Assembly (NCBI RefSeq): GCF_018968705.1
Contig: NZ_CP076668.1
Span: forward strand, 434,001 to 498,000
From: Pseudomonas lijiangensis
GTDB taxonomy: Bacteria > Pseudomonadota > Gammaproteobacteria > Pseudomonadales > Pseudomonadaceae
Direction: 5' to 3'
Length of the DNA stretch: 64,000 nucleotides
Position numbers and translations under genes: made by a program. This document shows, piece by piece, positions 57,313 to 64,000 of this stretch. Within the stretch, counting starts at the first letter, position 1; every line of letters begins with the position of its first letter. The notes beneath the pieces are model-generated. The model was not told the origin of the DNA. It searched no databases and worked only from the letters and a program-made list of their open reading frames with translations.

Positions 57313-57483
57313 GAGTAAAACCTCTAGGATAAAGAGTGAGAGGCGCTTTGGCCTGGCTCACGCTTGTTGTTCGAGGTCGGACTCAGTCAACTGTTCGAGC
57401 TTTGAGCCAAAGCGGGAAGAGTGGATGGCAGCTTGGCTCCCACACGTGCTCTGGGCACCGCGAATGGTCAGCTTGCCATCCAC
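57313..57483 (-). ncRNA. candidate bridge RNA region of the IS110 element
   Basis: The 170 bases upstream of the transposase start hold two strong stems: CGCTTTGGC (57344-57352) with GCCAAAGCG (57406-57414), and GTGGATGGCA (57421-57430) with TGCCATCCAC (57474-57483). IS110-group elements encode a structured bridge RNA in the non-coding end upstream of the transposase, which guides target and donor choice. The place and folding fit, but the guide loops were not matched to flanking DNA. Confidence 0.45.
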
Positions 57484-57520
57484 CCCTCTCACCCCAGACA
57501 TTACCCTGATCAAAGACACA

Positions 57521-57586
57521 AGCGAATTTATTCGCGAAGCCCTTAAGCTCCCACAGCCACCTGGTGGGAGCGACTTCAGTCGCGAA
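57521..57586. repeat. two diverged REP units, right flank of IS110
   Basis: AGCGAATTTATTCGCGAA (57521-57538) and a second unit starting GTGGGAGCGACTTCAGTCGC (57564-57586) lie between the IS110 region and the 3' end of the chemoreceptor gene. Both are diverged members of the REP-like family found across the window. Confidence 0.6.
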
Positions 57587-57590
57587 GCCC

Positions 57591-59216
57591 TTACAGGCTA
57601 AAACGCGAAACCATGCTGTTCAGGTCCACTGCCAGACGCGACAGCTCGTTGCTGGCTGCTGTGGTCTGGTTGGCGCCTGTGGTGGATTGGGCTGACAGGT
57701 CGCGAATGTTCACCAGATTGCGGTCAACTTCCCTTGCGACTTGAGCCTGTTCTTCGGCGGCGCTGGCGATGACCAGATTGCGCTCGTTGATTTCTTCCAC
57801 CGCCGAGTGAATGGTTTCCAGCGCCAGGCCGGCACCCTTGGCGATGCTCAGAGTCGATTCGGCGCGCTCGGTACTGTTGCGCATCGAGTTCACGGCCTGT
57901 TCGGTACCACCCTGAATGCTGCCGATCATGCGTTCGATTTCGCTGGTCGACTGCTGGGTGCGATGGGCCAGGGCACGGACTTCGTCGGCCACTACGGCAA
58001 AACCACGTCCGGCTTCACCGGCACGAGCAGCTTCAATGGCAGCGTTGAGGGCCAGCAGGTTGGTCTGGTCGGCAAGGCCGCGAATCACATCCAGCACCTT
58101 GCCGATATCGCGGGATTCTTCAGCCAGATTGCTGATGAGTTCAGCCGTGCCTTGAACGTCGGCGCTCATGCGCTCGATGGCATTGACGGTTTCCACTACC
58201 AGATCACGACCGTCTCCAGCCGACGAGGTCGCGCTTTTCGAGGCTTCGGAAGTGCTGGTGGCGTTGCGGGCAACTTCTTCAACGGCGCTGGTCATTTCGT
58301 TGACCGCAGTGGCAGCCTGTTCGATTTCGTTGTTCTGTTGAGCCAGCCCGCGAGCACTTTCGTCGGTGACCGCGTTCAGCTCTTCTGCTGCCGAAGCCAG
58401 TTGGGTGGCCGAGCCGGAAATGCGTTGCAGGGTGTCGCGCAGCTTGCCTTGCATGGTTTGCATGGCCAGCAGCAAACGGCCTGCTTCGTCGTTGCCATCG
58501 ACTTCGATCGGACGAGTCAGGTTGCCTTCGGCGATGGTTTCGGCTGCATGCAATGCCGCTGAAATCGGGCGGGTAATGCTCTTGGTCAACAGCCAGGCGA
58601 ACAGAATGGTCAACAGGGTGGCGGCGATCAGCAGGCCGATGACCAGATTGAAGGCCGAAGCATATTCCTTGGCGGCCTGCTTTTTGGTGTCGTTCAACTG
58701 TTCAGTGTTGACGTCCACCAGCTTGCCGAGCACGACGTTCATCTGGTCGGAGTTGCTGAGCATTTCGTTATTGAGCAGGTCTTGCAGTTCATCGATCTTG
58801 TTGGCCCGGGTCAGGGTTTTCATGCGTTCTTCGAGCTGGCGATATTGCCCGAGCAGCTGCACGTACTGGTTGTAGAGTGCTTGCTCCGTGGGGTCGGCAA
58901 TCAGCCTTTCATAGATGGCCTGGGCGTCGCCGATCTGCTTGTTGCGCATGGCCAGCAAGTCGATGGTCTTCTGCTGGATATCCGGTTCCCGGTTTACCAG
59001 CAGGCGATAGGAAAGCACCCGCAGGCGGATACTCACTTCTGCAAACCGATCCAGGCTTTTGATGCTGGGAACACTGTTCTCGGCCAGGGTTTCGGTTGCC
59101 ACGCGGATCTTGCTCATCTGCGAAAGAGCGAAAATGCCCAGGATCAGCATGAGGGTGCCGATCACGGCAAACCCGAGAAACGCGCGCGGCGCGATGTTCA
59201 TATTTCGTAGTGACAT
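57591..59216 (-). CDS. methyl-accepting chemotaxis protein
   Basis: The 541-residue receptor has two membrane helices (about 10-30 and 190-210) around a four-helix-bundle-like periplasmic domain, a HAMP domain (about 212-265) and a long signalling coiled coil. The hairpin tip DQTNLLALNAAIEAARAGE binds CheA and CheW. The ligand is not known. The start at 59216 gives MSLRNMNIAPRAFLGF, a common opening of this receptor type, and follows GGAAG; longer in-frame starts are less likely. The length matches the usual 541 residues. Confidence 0.92.
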   Translation of the reverse strand: MSLRNMNIAPRAFLGFAVIGTLMLILGIFALSQMSKIRVATETLAENSVPSIKSLDRFAEVSIRLRVLSYRLLVNREPDIQQKTIDLLAMRNKQIGDAQAIYERLIADPTEQALYNQYVQLLGQYRQLEERMKTLTRANKIDELQDLLNNEMLSNSDQMNVVLGKLVDVNTEQLNDTKKQAAKEYASAFNLVIGLLIAATLLTILFAWLLTKSITRPISAALHAAETIAEGNLTRPIEVDGNDEAGRLLLAMQTMQGKLRDTLQRISGSATQLASAAEELNAVTDESARGLAQQNNEIEQAATAVNEMTSAVEEVARNATSTSEASKSATSSAGDGRDLVVETVNAIERMSADVQGTAELISNLAEESRDIGKVLDVIRGLADQTNLLALNAAIEAARAGEAGRGFAVVADEVRALAHRTQQSTSEIERMIGSIQGGTEQAVNSMRNSTERAESTLSIAKGAGLALETIHSAVEEINERNLVIASAAEEQAQVAREVDRNLVNIRDLSAQSTTGANQTTAASNELSRLAVDLNSMVSRFSL

Positions 59217-59595
59217 GGAGGCTTCCAGAAGTAGGGCGCGTTCCATGCGTCGTATAAAGGAGAAGGCAATTTCGTGATGTTGGCTGCCTATCGGTTCTAC
59301 GACGAAAGTCTTGAGGGCAGGGCACATACTTTGACGTGTATGAATTTCTGGCGTTTTTTCCAGTAAATGAAAAATTGTCTGCAAATGCTTGAAACCACTG
59401 GGTTGTGCCATTTTGGGGTGATAGCACTGTGCTGTTTGCTGCGCGCTTTTGTCGCAGCAGCGGTGTTCTGACGAACCGCAGGAACCCGATGGTCAAAATG
59501 TAGTCACATGGCCTCTGAAGCCTTGCTTTGTTCTGGCATGCGTAAAGACTTTTCTTTATCGTGTGCGCCCGTTGAAATTTGCTTGAGAAATCAGA
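59217..59595. other. divergent intergenic region, chemoreceptor / zapA unit
   Basis: These 379 bases lie between the chemoreceptor gene (minus) and the small coiled-coil gene (plus). A+T-rich stretches near 59340-59400 and 59535-59595 may hold promoters. No repeat, hairpin with T run or RNA gene was recognised. Confidence 0.35.
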
Positions 59596-59829
59596 ATGTT
59601 GGAAACCTCCCTCAGCCAGTTGGAACAGCTTGTCGGTGACCTGGTGCAACAGAACCAGCAACTGCAGGACACAAACGCGCAACTGAGCGCCGAACTTGCC
59701 AAAGTCAGGGATGAGAACGACAGCCTGCAGTTGAGCCTGATGGAACAGGAAGAAAAACAAGGCAGTACCGCTGCACGCATTCAGGCTCTGGTCGAACGCG
59801 CAACCAGCGCAAGTGCTGTCGGCGCATGA
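59596..59829 (+). CDS. TIGR02449-type small coiled-coil protein
   Basis: The 77-residue protein is one long coiled coil (residues 2-52, LEQLVGDLVQQNQQLQDTNA) with a short tail. It matches the small protein family regularly encoded just before zapA in Pseudomonas, and resembles ZapB in size and form. It may assist Z-ring assembly. It overlaps zapA by four bases (ATGA), which supports a joint role. Confidence 0.82.
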   Translation: MLETSLSQLEQLVGDLVQQNQQLQDTNAQLSAELAKVRDENDSLQLSLMEQEEKQGSTAARIQALVERATSASAVGA

Positions 59830-60128
59830 GCTACGACAGAAACGGGGTAACCGTTCTCTCCATCCTGGGTAACGAATATTCGATCAAGGCACCTGCCGGC
59901 GAGGACAAGACTCTTCTGCAGGCCGCAGCGATGCTCCAGGCATCCCTTGCCGATACCAAGCGCAAATACCCGACCCTGATCGGTGACCGTCTGCTGGTGC
60001 TGGCGGCGCTGAACCTGTGTTCGCAGCAGATCGAGCTTGAGCAGCAGCACAAGGTCGAGCTGGCACGCTATCAGGAGCAGGTCAGCGCGACGGTGGATGT
60101 GATTGCCAAGACCATTTCGCAGGGTTGA
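59826..60128 (+). CDS. zapA: cell division protein ZapA
   Basis: The 100-residue protein has the ZapA layout: an N-terminal beta-rich head (VTVLSILGNEYSIKAPAGED) and a C-terminal helix (LEQQHKVELARYQEQVSATV). It binds and cross-links FtsZ filaments at the Z ring. In P. aeruginosa the 6S RNA gene and ygfA follow; here an inverted REP repeat and the convergent threonine aldolase gene come 55 bases later, so that order is broken. Confidence 0.92.
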   Translation: MSYDRNGVTVLSILGNEYSIKAPAGEDKTLLQAAAMLQASLADTKRKYPTLIGDRLLVLAALNLCSQQIELEQQHKVELARYQEQVSATVDVIAKTISQG

Positions 60129-60137
60129 GTACTTTGT

Positions 60138-60178
60138 TTCGCGAATGAATTCGCTCCCACAAGCGAATTTGTTCGCGA
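60138..60178. repeat. inverted REP pair after zapA
   Basis: A REP-like unit at 60138-60160 faces a diverged partner AAGCGAATTTGTTCGCGA at 60161-60178, making a hairpin directly between convergent zapA and the threonine aldolase gene. It may serve as a two-way terminator or message end. Confidence 0.65.
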
Positions 60179-60183
60179 TAACC

Positions 60184-61224
60184 CTAACCCTGCATCACCA
60201 GGCGAATATCGGCCGCCAGTTCCCGCACCCGTGCTTCTTCGGTATCCCAGGAGCACATGAAGCGTGCGCCGCCCTTGCCGATGAAGGTGTAGAAACGCCA
60301 GCCCCTGGCGGTCAATGCGGCAATCGCCGGTTCCGAGAGTTGCAGGAACACGCCGTTGGCCTGCACCGGGAACATCAGCTCCACGCCTGGAATATCCTTG
60401 ACCAGTGCGGCCAGCAGTTGCGCGCAATGGTTGGCATGGCGCGCATGTTTGAGCCAGGCGTCGTTTTCCAGCAGCCCGACCCATGGCGCGGACAGAAAGC
60501 GCATTTTCGAAGCCAGTTGCCCGGCCTGCTTGCAGCGATAGTCGAAGTCTTCGGCCAGATCATGGTTGAAGAACAGGATGGCTTCACCCACCGCCATGCC
60601 GTTCTTGGTGCCGCCAAAGCACAGCACATCGACGCCCGACTTCCAGGTCAGCTCGGCGGGTGAGCAGTCCAGATAGGCACAGGCATTGGAGAATCGGGCG
60701 CCATCCATGTGCAGGTGCAGGCCCAGCTCCTTGCAGGTTGCGCTGATCGCCCGCAGTTCTTCCGGCAGGTAGACACCGCCGACTTCAGTCGCCTGAGTCA
60801 GAGTCACGACCCGGGGTTTGGGGTAATGGATATCCTGACGCTTGAGCGCCACTTCACGGATCGATTCAGGCGTCAGCTTGCCGCCAGCGCTGGGGGCTGT
60901 CAGCAGTTTGGAGCCGTTGGAGAAGAACTCGGGCGCGCCGCATTCGTCTGTTTCAACGTGGGCAGTTTCCGAACAGATGACACTGTGATAACTCTGGCAC
61001 AGCGACGATAGCGCCAACGAGTTGGCCGCTGTGCCGTTGAAGGCAAAGAACACTTCGCAATCGGTTTCGAACAGTCGACGGAAATCGTCGGAGGCGCGGG
61101 CAGTCCACTGGTCATCGCCATAGGCACGCTGATGCCCCTTGTTCGCCTGTTCCATGGCTGCCCAGGCTTCGGGGCAGATGCCGGAGTAGTTGTCGCTGGC
61201 GAACTGTTGGCTTTGGTCTGTCAT
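60184..61224 (-). CDS. ltaE: low-specificity L-threonine aldolase
   Basis: The 346-residue PLP enzyme cleaves L-threonine and L-allo-threonine to glycine and acetaldehyde. Lys207 in CFGGTKNG should bind PLP, and HMDGARFSNA (172-181) carries the conserved Asp and Arg. The ATG at 61224 gives the usual N-terminus; the frame is open further upstream without a good ribosome site. In P. aeruginosa a homologue lies in the glycine betaine catabolic region, which agrees loosely with the bet genes nearby. Confidence 0.92.
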   Translation of the reverse strand: MTDQSQQFASDNYSGICPEAWAAMEQANKGHQRAYGDDQWTARASDDFRRLFETDCEVFFAFNGTAANSLALSSLCQSYHSVICSETAHVETDECGAPEFFSNGSKLLTAPSAGGKLTPESIREVALKRQDIHYPKPRVVTLTQATEVGGVYLPEELRAISATCKELGLHLHMDGARFSNACAYLDCSPAELTWKSGVDVLCFGGTKNGMAVGEAILFFNHDLAEDFDYRCKQAGQLASKMRFLSAPWVGLLENDAWLKHARHANHCAQLLAALVKDIPGVELMFPVQANGVFLQLSEPAIAALTARGWRFYTFIGKGGARFMCSWDTEEARVRELAADIRLVMQG

Positions 61225-61327
61225 GGCCGATTCCTTGTGGTCGTTTATGGTGCGCACTTTAGCGAACAATGCCGTGTTGAGTAACGCCATTGTTAATGGT
61301 TGAAATGCTTTTATTTTCGGGAGCGAC

Positions 61328-62071
61328 ATGGATCTTTCAAACCCGCCCTTTCTGCCGGGACGCGACAAGGCGCTGGATCTGCTCAAATGGCTGGCGATGC
61401 TGAGCATGGTGCTCGATCACCTGCGCTATGTGGGCTGGGCGGTCAATGTTCTCTACGTGCCGGGACGTCTGGCCTTTCCCTGGTTTTGCCTGGCGATTGC
61501 CGTCAACCTGGCGCGCCGCAGCGCCGCGCTGGTGACGCCCCGGGTGCAGTGGCGTTATCTGGGCTGGGTGTTGGCGTTTGCGGTGTTGTCGGAGATTCCC
61601 TATCGACTGTTCATGGCCGATGCCACGACCCTGAATGTCATGCCGACCCTGTTGCTCGGGCTTCTGGTTGCCCAGGGCTGGCGACACCGCAATGTCACGA
61701 CACGACTCATGGCCATTGTTGCCCTGTTGTTTGCCGCGCTCTTTCAGCAACACCTGATGTTCGGTTTTGCGGGTGTGCTGCTGCCGCTGGTGTTGCTGCT
61801 GGTCTTGCAGAAACCGCTCTGGTACGCGGTTTTTCCGGCGGTACTCTGTGTGGCGGCCAATGCCTGGCCGGATATGTTCGCCGGTGCAACGTGGGGTGAT
61901 CCGATCTCCATTGGTTCGATCATCGCTTGCCTGATCGCGCCGGTCATGGGTATTGCATTGCTGCGCCAGAAGCCGGGGTTTGCGGTCATGCCGATGCGGC
62001 GCTGGGCTTATGCGATCTATCCCGGACATTTTCTGGTCTTGCTGGGGCTGCGGGAGTTATTGGCCCTCTGA
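61328..62071 (+). CDS. TraX-family membrane protein
   Basis: The 247-residue protein has about eight membrane helices and the TraX opening DLLKWLAMLSMVLDHLRYVG. The plasmid F protein TraX acetylates pilin, but chromosomal copies such as this are widespread and have no plasmid genes beside them. A role as a membrane acetyltransferase is possible. GGGAG precedes the ATG. There is no conjugation gene in the window, so transfer is not implied. Confidence 0.85.
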   Translation: MDLSNPPFLPGRDKALDLLKWLAMLSMVLDHLRYVGWAVNVLYVPGRLAFPWFCLAIAVNLARRSAALVTPRVQWRYLGWVLAFAVLSEIPYRLFMADATTLNVMPTLLLGLLVAQGWRHRNVTTRLMAIVALLFAALFQQHLMFGFAGVLLPLVLLLVLQKPLWYAVFPAVLCVAANAWPDMFAGATWGDPISIGSIIACLIAPVMGIALLRQKPGFAVMPMRRWAYAIYPGHFLVLLGLRELLAL

Positions 62072-62080
62072 CGCCTGCAT

Positions 62081-62207
62081 AAATTACTTTGTGGGAGGCA
62101 GCTTGCTGGCGCACTTCACAGACGCAGAATACCTGTCGTTTTCAGGCCTTTTTCGCCAGCAAGCTGCCTCCCACAAGGTTTGTTTGTGTCTTGAGTGATT
62201 GGTATTA
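62081..62207. repeat. decayed copy 3 of the 155-bp element
   Basis: The two inner arms are intact (GTGGGAGGCAGCTTGCTGG at 62091-62109 and complement ending 62174), and the right end is still recognisable as GTGATTGGTATTA. The left terminal repeat is lost, and no target duplication is seen. It lies between traX and alaC and is older than copies 1 and 2. Confidence 0.7.
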
Positions 62208-62322
62208 ATCCCACAGATATCTGTAGACAAAGCGCCATTACTGCACTTATCTTCGCCGCAGGCCGCCTCATGTGGCCAACGTCGCTCGGACGGTTCCGGG
62301 CGCTTACGTCTGCGAGATACCC

Positions 62323-63537
62323 ATGGCTGACCAAGGTTTGCCGCGCCGCTTTGCGCGCATAGATCGACTCCCCCCTTACGTGTTCAACATCACTGCCGAG
62401 CTGAAAATGGCGGCTCGTCGTCGTGGTGAAGACATTATCGACTTGAGCATGGGCAACCCCGATGGGGCGACGCCACCGCATATCGTCGAAAAGCTGGTCA
62501 CCGTTGCCCAGCGTGAAGACACCCACGGCTATTCGACCTCACGGGGTATTCCTCGTCTGCGTCGTGCCATTTCCAACTGGTACAAGAAACGCTACGAAGT
62601 CGATATCGATCCGGAAAGCGAAGCCATTGTCACCATCGGTTCCAAGGAAGGCCTGGCGCACCTGATGCTCGCCACCCTCGACCAGGGTGACACGGTGCTG
62701 GTGCCCAACCCCAGTTACCCGATCCACATCTACGGTGCCGTGATTGCCGGCGCCCAGGTGCGTTCGGTGCCACTGGTGCCAGGTGTGGACTTCTTTGCCG
62801 AACTGGAAAAGGCCATTCGCGGCTCGATCCCCAAGCCAAAGATGATGATCCTCGGCTTTCCGTCCAACCCCACCGCCCAGTGCGTGGAGCTGGATTTCTT
62901 CGAGCGTGTGGTCGCGCTGGCCAAGCAGTACGACGTACTGGTGATTCACGACCTGGCCTATGCCGACATCGTCTATGACGGCTGGAAGGCTCCGTCGATC
63001 ATGCAGGTTCCCGGCGCCAAGGACATTGCGGTGGAGTTCTTCACCCTGTCCAAGAGCTACAACATGGCAGGCTGGCGCATCGGCTTCATGGTCGGTAACC
63101 CGGAGCTGGTCAGTGCGCTGGCGCGGATCAAGAGCTATCACGACTACGGCACCTTCACGCCCTTGCAGGTGGCCGCGATTGCTGCGCTCGAAGGCGACCA
63201 GCAATGCGTGCTCGACATCGCCGAGCAATATCGTCAGCGCCGCAATGTGCTGGTCAAGGGCCTGCACGAGCTGGGCTGGATGGTGGAAAACCCCAAAGCG
63301 TCGATGTATGTCTGGGCCAGGATTCCGCCTGCGTATGCGCACCTCGGCTCGCTGGAGTTCGCCAAGAAGTTGCTGGCCGAAGCCAAGGTCTGTGTGTCGC
63401 CGGGTATCGGTTTCGGTGAATACGGCGACGACCATGTGCGTTTCGCACTGATTGAAAACCAGGACCGTATCCGTCAGGCCGTGCGTGGCATTCGCGCCAT
63501 GTTCCGTGCGGATGGCTATGTAAGCAAGAAAGAGTAA
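62323..63537 (+). CDS. alaC: alanine aminotransferase AlaC
   Basis: The 404-residue PLP enzyme is of aminotransferase class I/II. Lys244 in [12 protein letters not shown] binds [15 protein letters not shown] holds the Asp and Tyr of the cofactor site, and FPSNPTAQC the substrate loop. It closely fits AlaC, which makes alanine from pyruvate and glutamate and often lies near hom-thrC in Pseudomonas. ATG 62323 opens [20 protein letters not shown], the family start; an in-frame ATG at 62272 is less likely. Confidence 0.92.
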   Translation: MADQGLPRRFARIDRLPPYVFNITAELKMAARRRGEDIIDLSMGNPDGATPPHIVEKLVTVAQREDTHGYSTSRGIPRLRRAISNWYKKRYEVDIDPESEAIVTIGSKEGLAHLMLATLDQGDTVLVPNPSYPIHIYGAVIAGAQVRSVPLVPGVDFFAELEKAIRGSIPKPKMMILGFPSNPTAQCVELDFFERVVALAKQYDVLVIHDLAYADIVYDGWKAPSIMQVPGAKDIAVEFFTLSKSYNMAGWRIGFMVGNPELVSALARIKSYHDYGTFTPLQVAAIAALEGDQQCVLDIAEQYRQRRNVLVKGLHELGWMVENPKASMYVWARIPPAYAHLGSLEFAKKLLAEAKVCVSPGIGFGEYGDDHVRFALIENQDRIRQAVRGIRAMFRADGYVSKKE

Positions 63538-63546
63538 AGGGCAAGT

Positions 63547-63581
63547 GAAAGAGTGCAATCGTCTAGCGATAGCACTCTTTC
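63547..63581. terminator. convergent-gene hairpin after alaC
   Basis: GAAAGAGTGC (63547-63556) pairs with GCACTCTTTC (63572-63581); inside, ATCG and CGAT extend the stem around TCTAG. It lies between convergent alaC and the 67-residue gene. No long T run follows on either strand, so efficiency is uncertain. Confidence 0.55.
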
Positions 63582-63585
63582 ATAC

Positions 63586-63789
63586 TCAATTGAAAAACAG
63601 GTCATACCTGATTTTCAGCGAGCCCCCGTCATCTGTTCTCGATACCCCTTTTCGGGTCAGGCGAAAGGTATCGCCCAGGGCAGGAAGATTCACATGATCG
63701 CCAGGGTTGAGAGCTGCAAACTCAAAATCTTCCATGCTGTCGTACACGGCTCCTGATGGTTTGTAGAGGACTACATCGATAAGTGCCAT
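63586..63789 (-). CDS. 67-residue protein, unknown
   Basis: An AGGAG motif precedes the ATG at 63789, which opens a 67-residue frame beginning MALIDVVLYKPSGAVYDSME. The protein is acidic and looks beta-rich, with no signal peptide. I do not recognise it. A partial frame ends about 77 bases upstream on the same strand, so it may be the second gene of a small unit. Upstream in-frame starts at 63825 lack a ribosome site. Confidence 0.65.
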   Translation of the reverse strand: MALIDVVLYKPSGAVYDSMEDFEFAALNPGDHVNLPALGDTFRLTRKGVSRTDDGGSLKIRYDLFFN

Positions 63790-63866
63790 GATCCGTCTCC
63801 TTTCCAGATTTAATGGCCTGAACATCTTTATTGCGTCATTAACCTAAGTCCGTCGTTCCAGCCCGT

Positions 63867-64000
63867 CTACTCGTAGAAATACCAGTTTTTGCTGCCACTG
63901 GTCGCAAGCCCTTTGCGTATGAGCCAGTGAATCGATTTGTCTCTCCCCGCCATGCCATGTCGTAAACGCACCTTTGTGTGGCGTCCGTAGGCATTTGGCC
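63867..64000 (-). CDS. C-terminal fragment of an unknown protein (window edge)
   Basis: A minus-strand frame enters from the right edge and ends at TAG 63869-63867, giving 44 residues that finish in SGSKNWYFYE. The fragment is basic and rich in His, Arg and Lys. Base use and residue choice look coding, but another frame on the same strand is open almost as far, so the call is tentative. It would lie just upstream of the 67-residue gene. The pair could be a toxin-type tail and partner, but nothing shows this. Confidence 0.35.
   Translation of the reverse strand, partial: PNAYGRHTKVRLRHGMAGRDKSIHWLIRKGLATSGSKNWYFYE

Noticed and set aside
61328..62071. TraX as a sign of an integrated conjugative element
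   Set aside because: No other transfer, integrase or attachment features are present, and chromosomal traX homologues are common.

Overview
The window comes from a Gammaproteobacterium of the genus Pseudomonas. It carries a betIBA/cbcXWV/gbdR choline-betaine block, a putA-putP pair with a DNA-binding PutA, zapA with its small coiled-coil partner, a PL7 alginate lyase, a DUF6543-type dermonecrotic toxin homologue and many Pseudomonas-type REP repeats. This set fits a plant- or environment-associated species, possibly near the P. syringae group; the species is inference only. No rRNA, tRNA or CRISPR array was seen.

Layout. 1-11245 (minus): part of an aryl-polyene (APE-type) pigment operon with tightly overlapping genes. 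In transcription order it has a chain-length-factor-like ketosynthase, a PlsC acyltransferase, two acyl carrier proteins, a small membrane protein, a ligase-dehydratase fusion, a glycosyltransferase, an LpxL-like acyltransferase, an aromatic amino acid lyase, a thioesterase, a LolA-like carrier, an MMPL exporter and a cut-off antiporter-like membrane protein. The remaining ketosynthase, ketoreductase and dehydratase genes should lie beyond position 1. 11580-14397: an orphan ParA, a PAAR protein and two unknown genes in a visibly A+T-richer patch. 14381-21061: selO, mscK and nhaP2. 21260-23833: a large toxin-like protein whose C-terminus resembles an ADP-ribosyltransferase. 23830-31674: an acyl-CoA dehydrogenase, then divergent putA and putP around a cluster of PutA-type operator hexamers. 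31733-46905: housekeeping and signalling genes (alginate lyase, REC-PAS-GGDEF-EAL protein, YgjP-like protease, ElaA, FUSC membrane protein, DbpA helicase, MFS pump, TldD/PmbA pair). 47170-56234: choline uptake and oxidation to glycine betaine (betA, betB, betI, cbcV, cbcW, cbcX) with the activator gbdR. 56383-57312: an IS110 transposase inside REP repeats. 57591-64000: a chemoreceptor, zapA, threonine aldolase, TraX, AlaC and small or edge genes.

The most notable observations are: (1) the toxin at 21260-23833 with an R / SxS / ExE ADP-ribosyltransferase-like signature and no evident immunity gene; (2) a 155-bp REPIN/MITE-like element present in two full copies with about 19-bp terminal inverted repeats and 11-bp target duplications, one copy splitting a terminator hairpin; (3) three 12-bp repeats phased at exactly 21 bp upstream of cbcX; (4) a GGDEF-EAL protein whose EAL domain has Ser in place of a metal-binding Asn; (5) a structured upstream region of the IS110 transposase that could be its bridge RNA; (6) a 44-codon gene with a strong ribosome site and its own, now interrupted, terminator.
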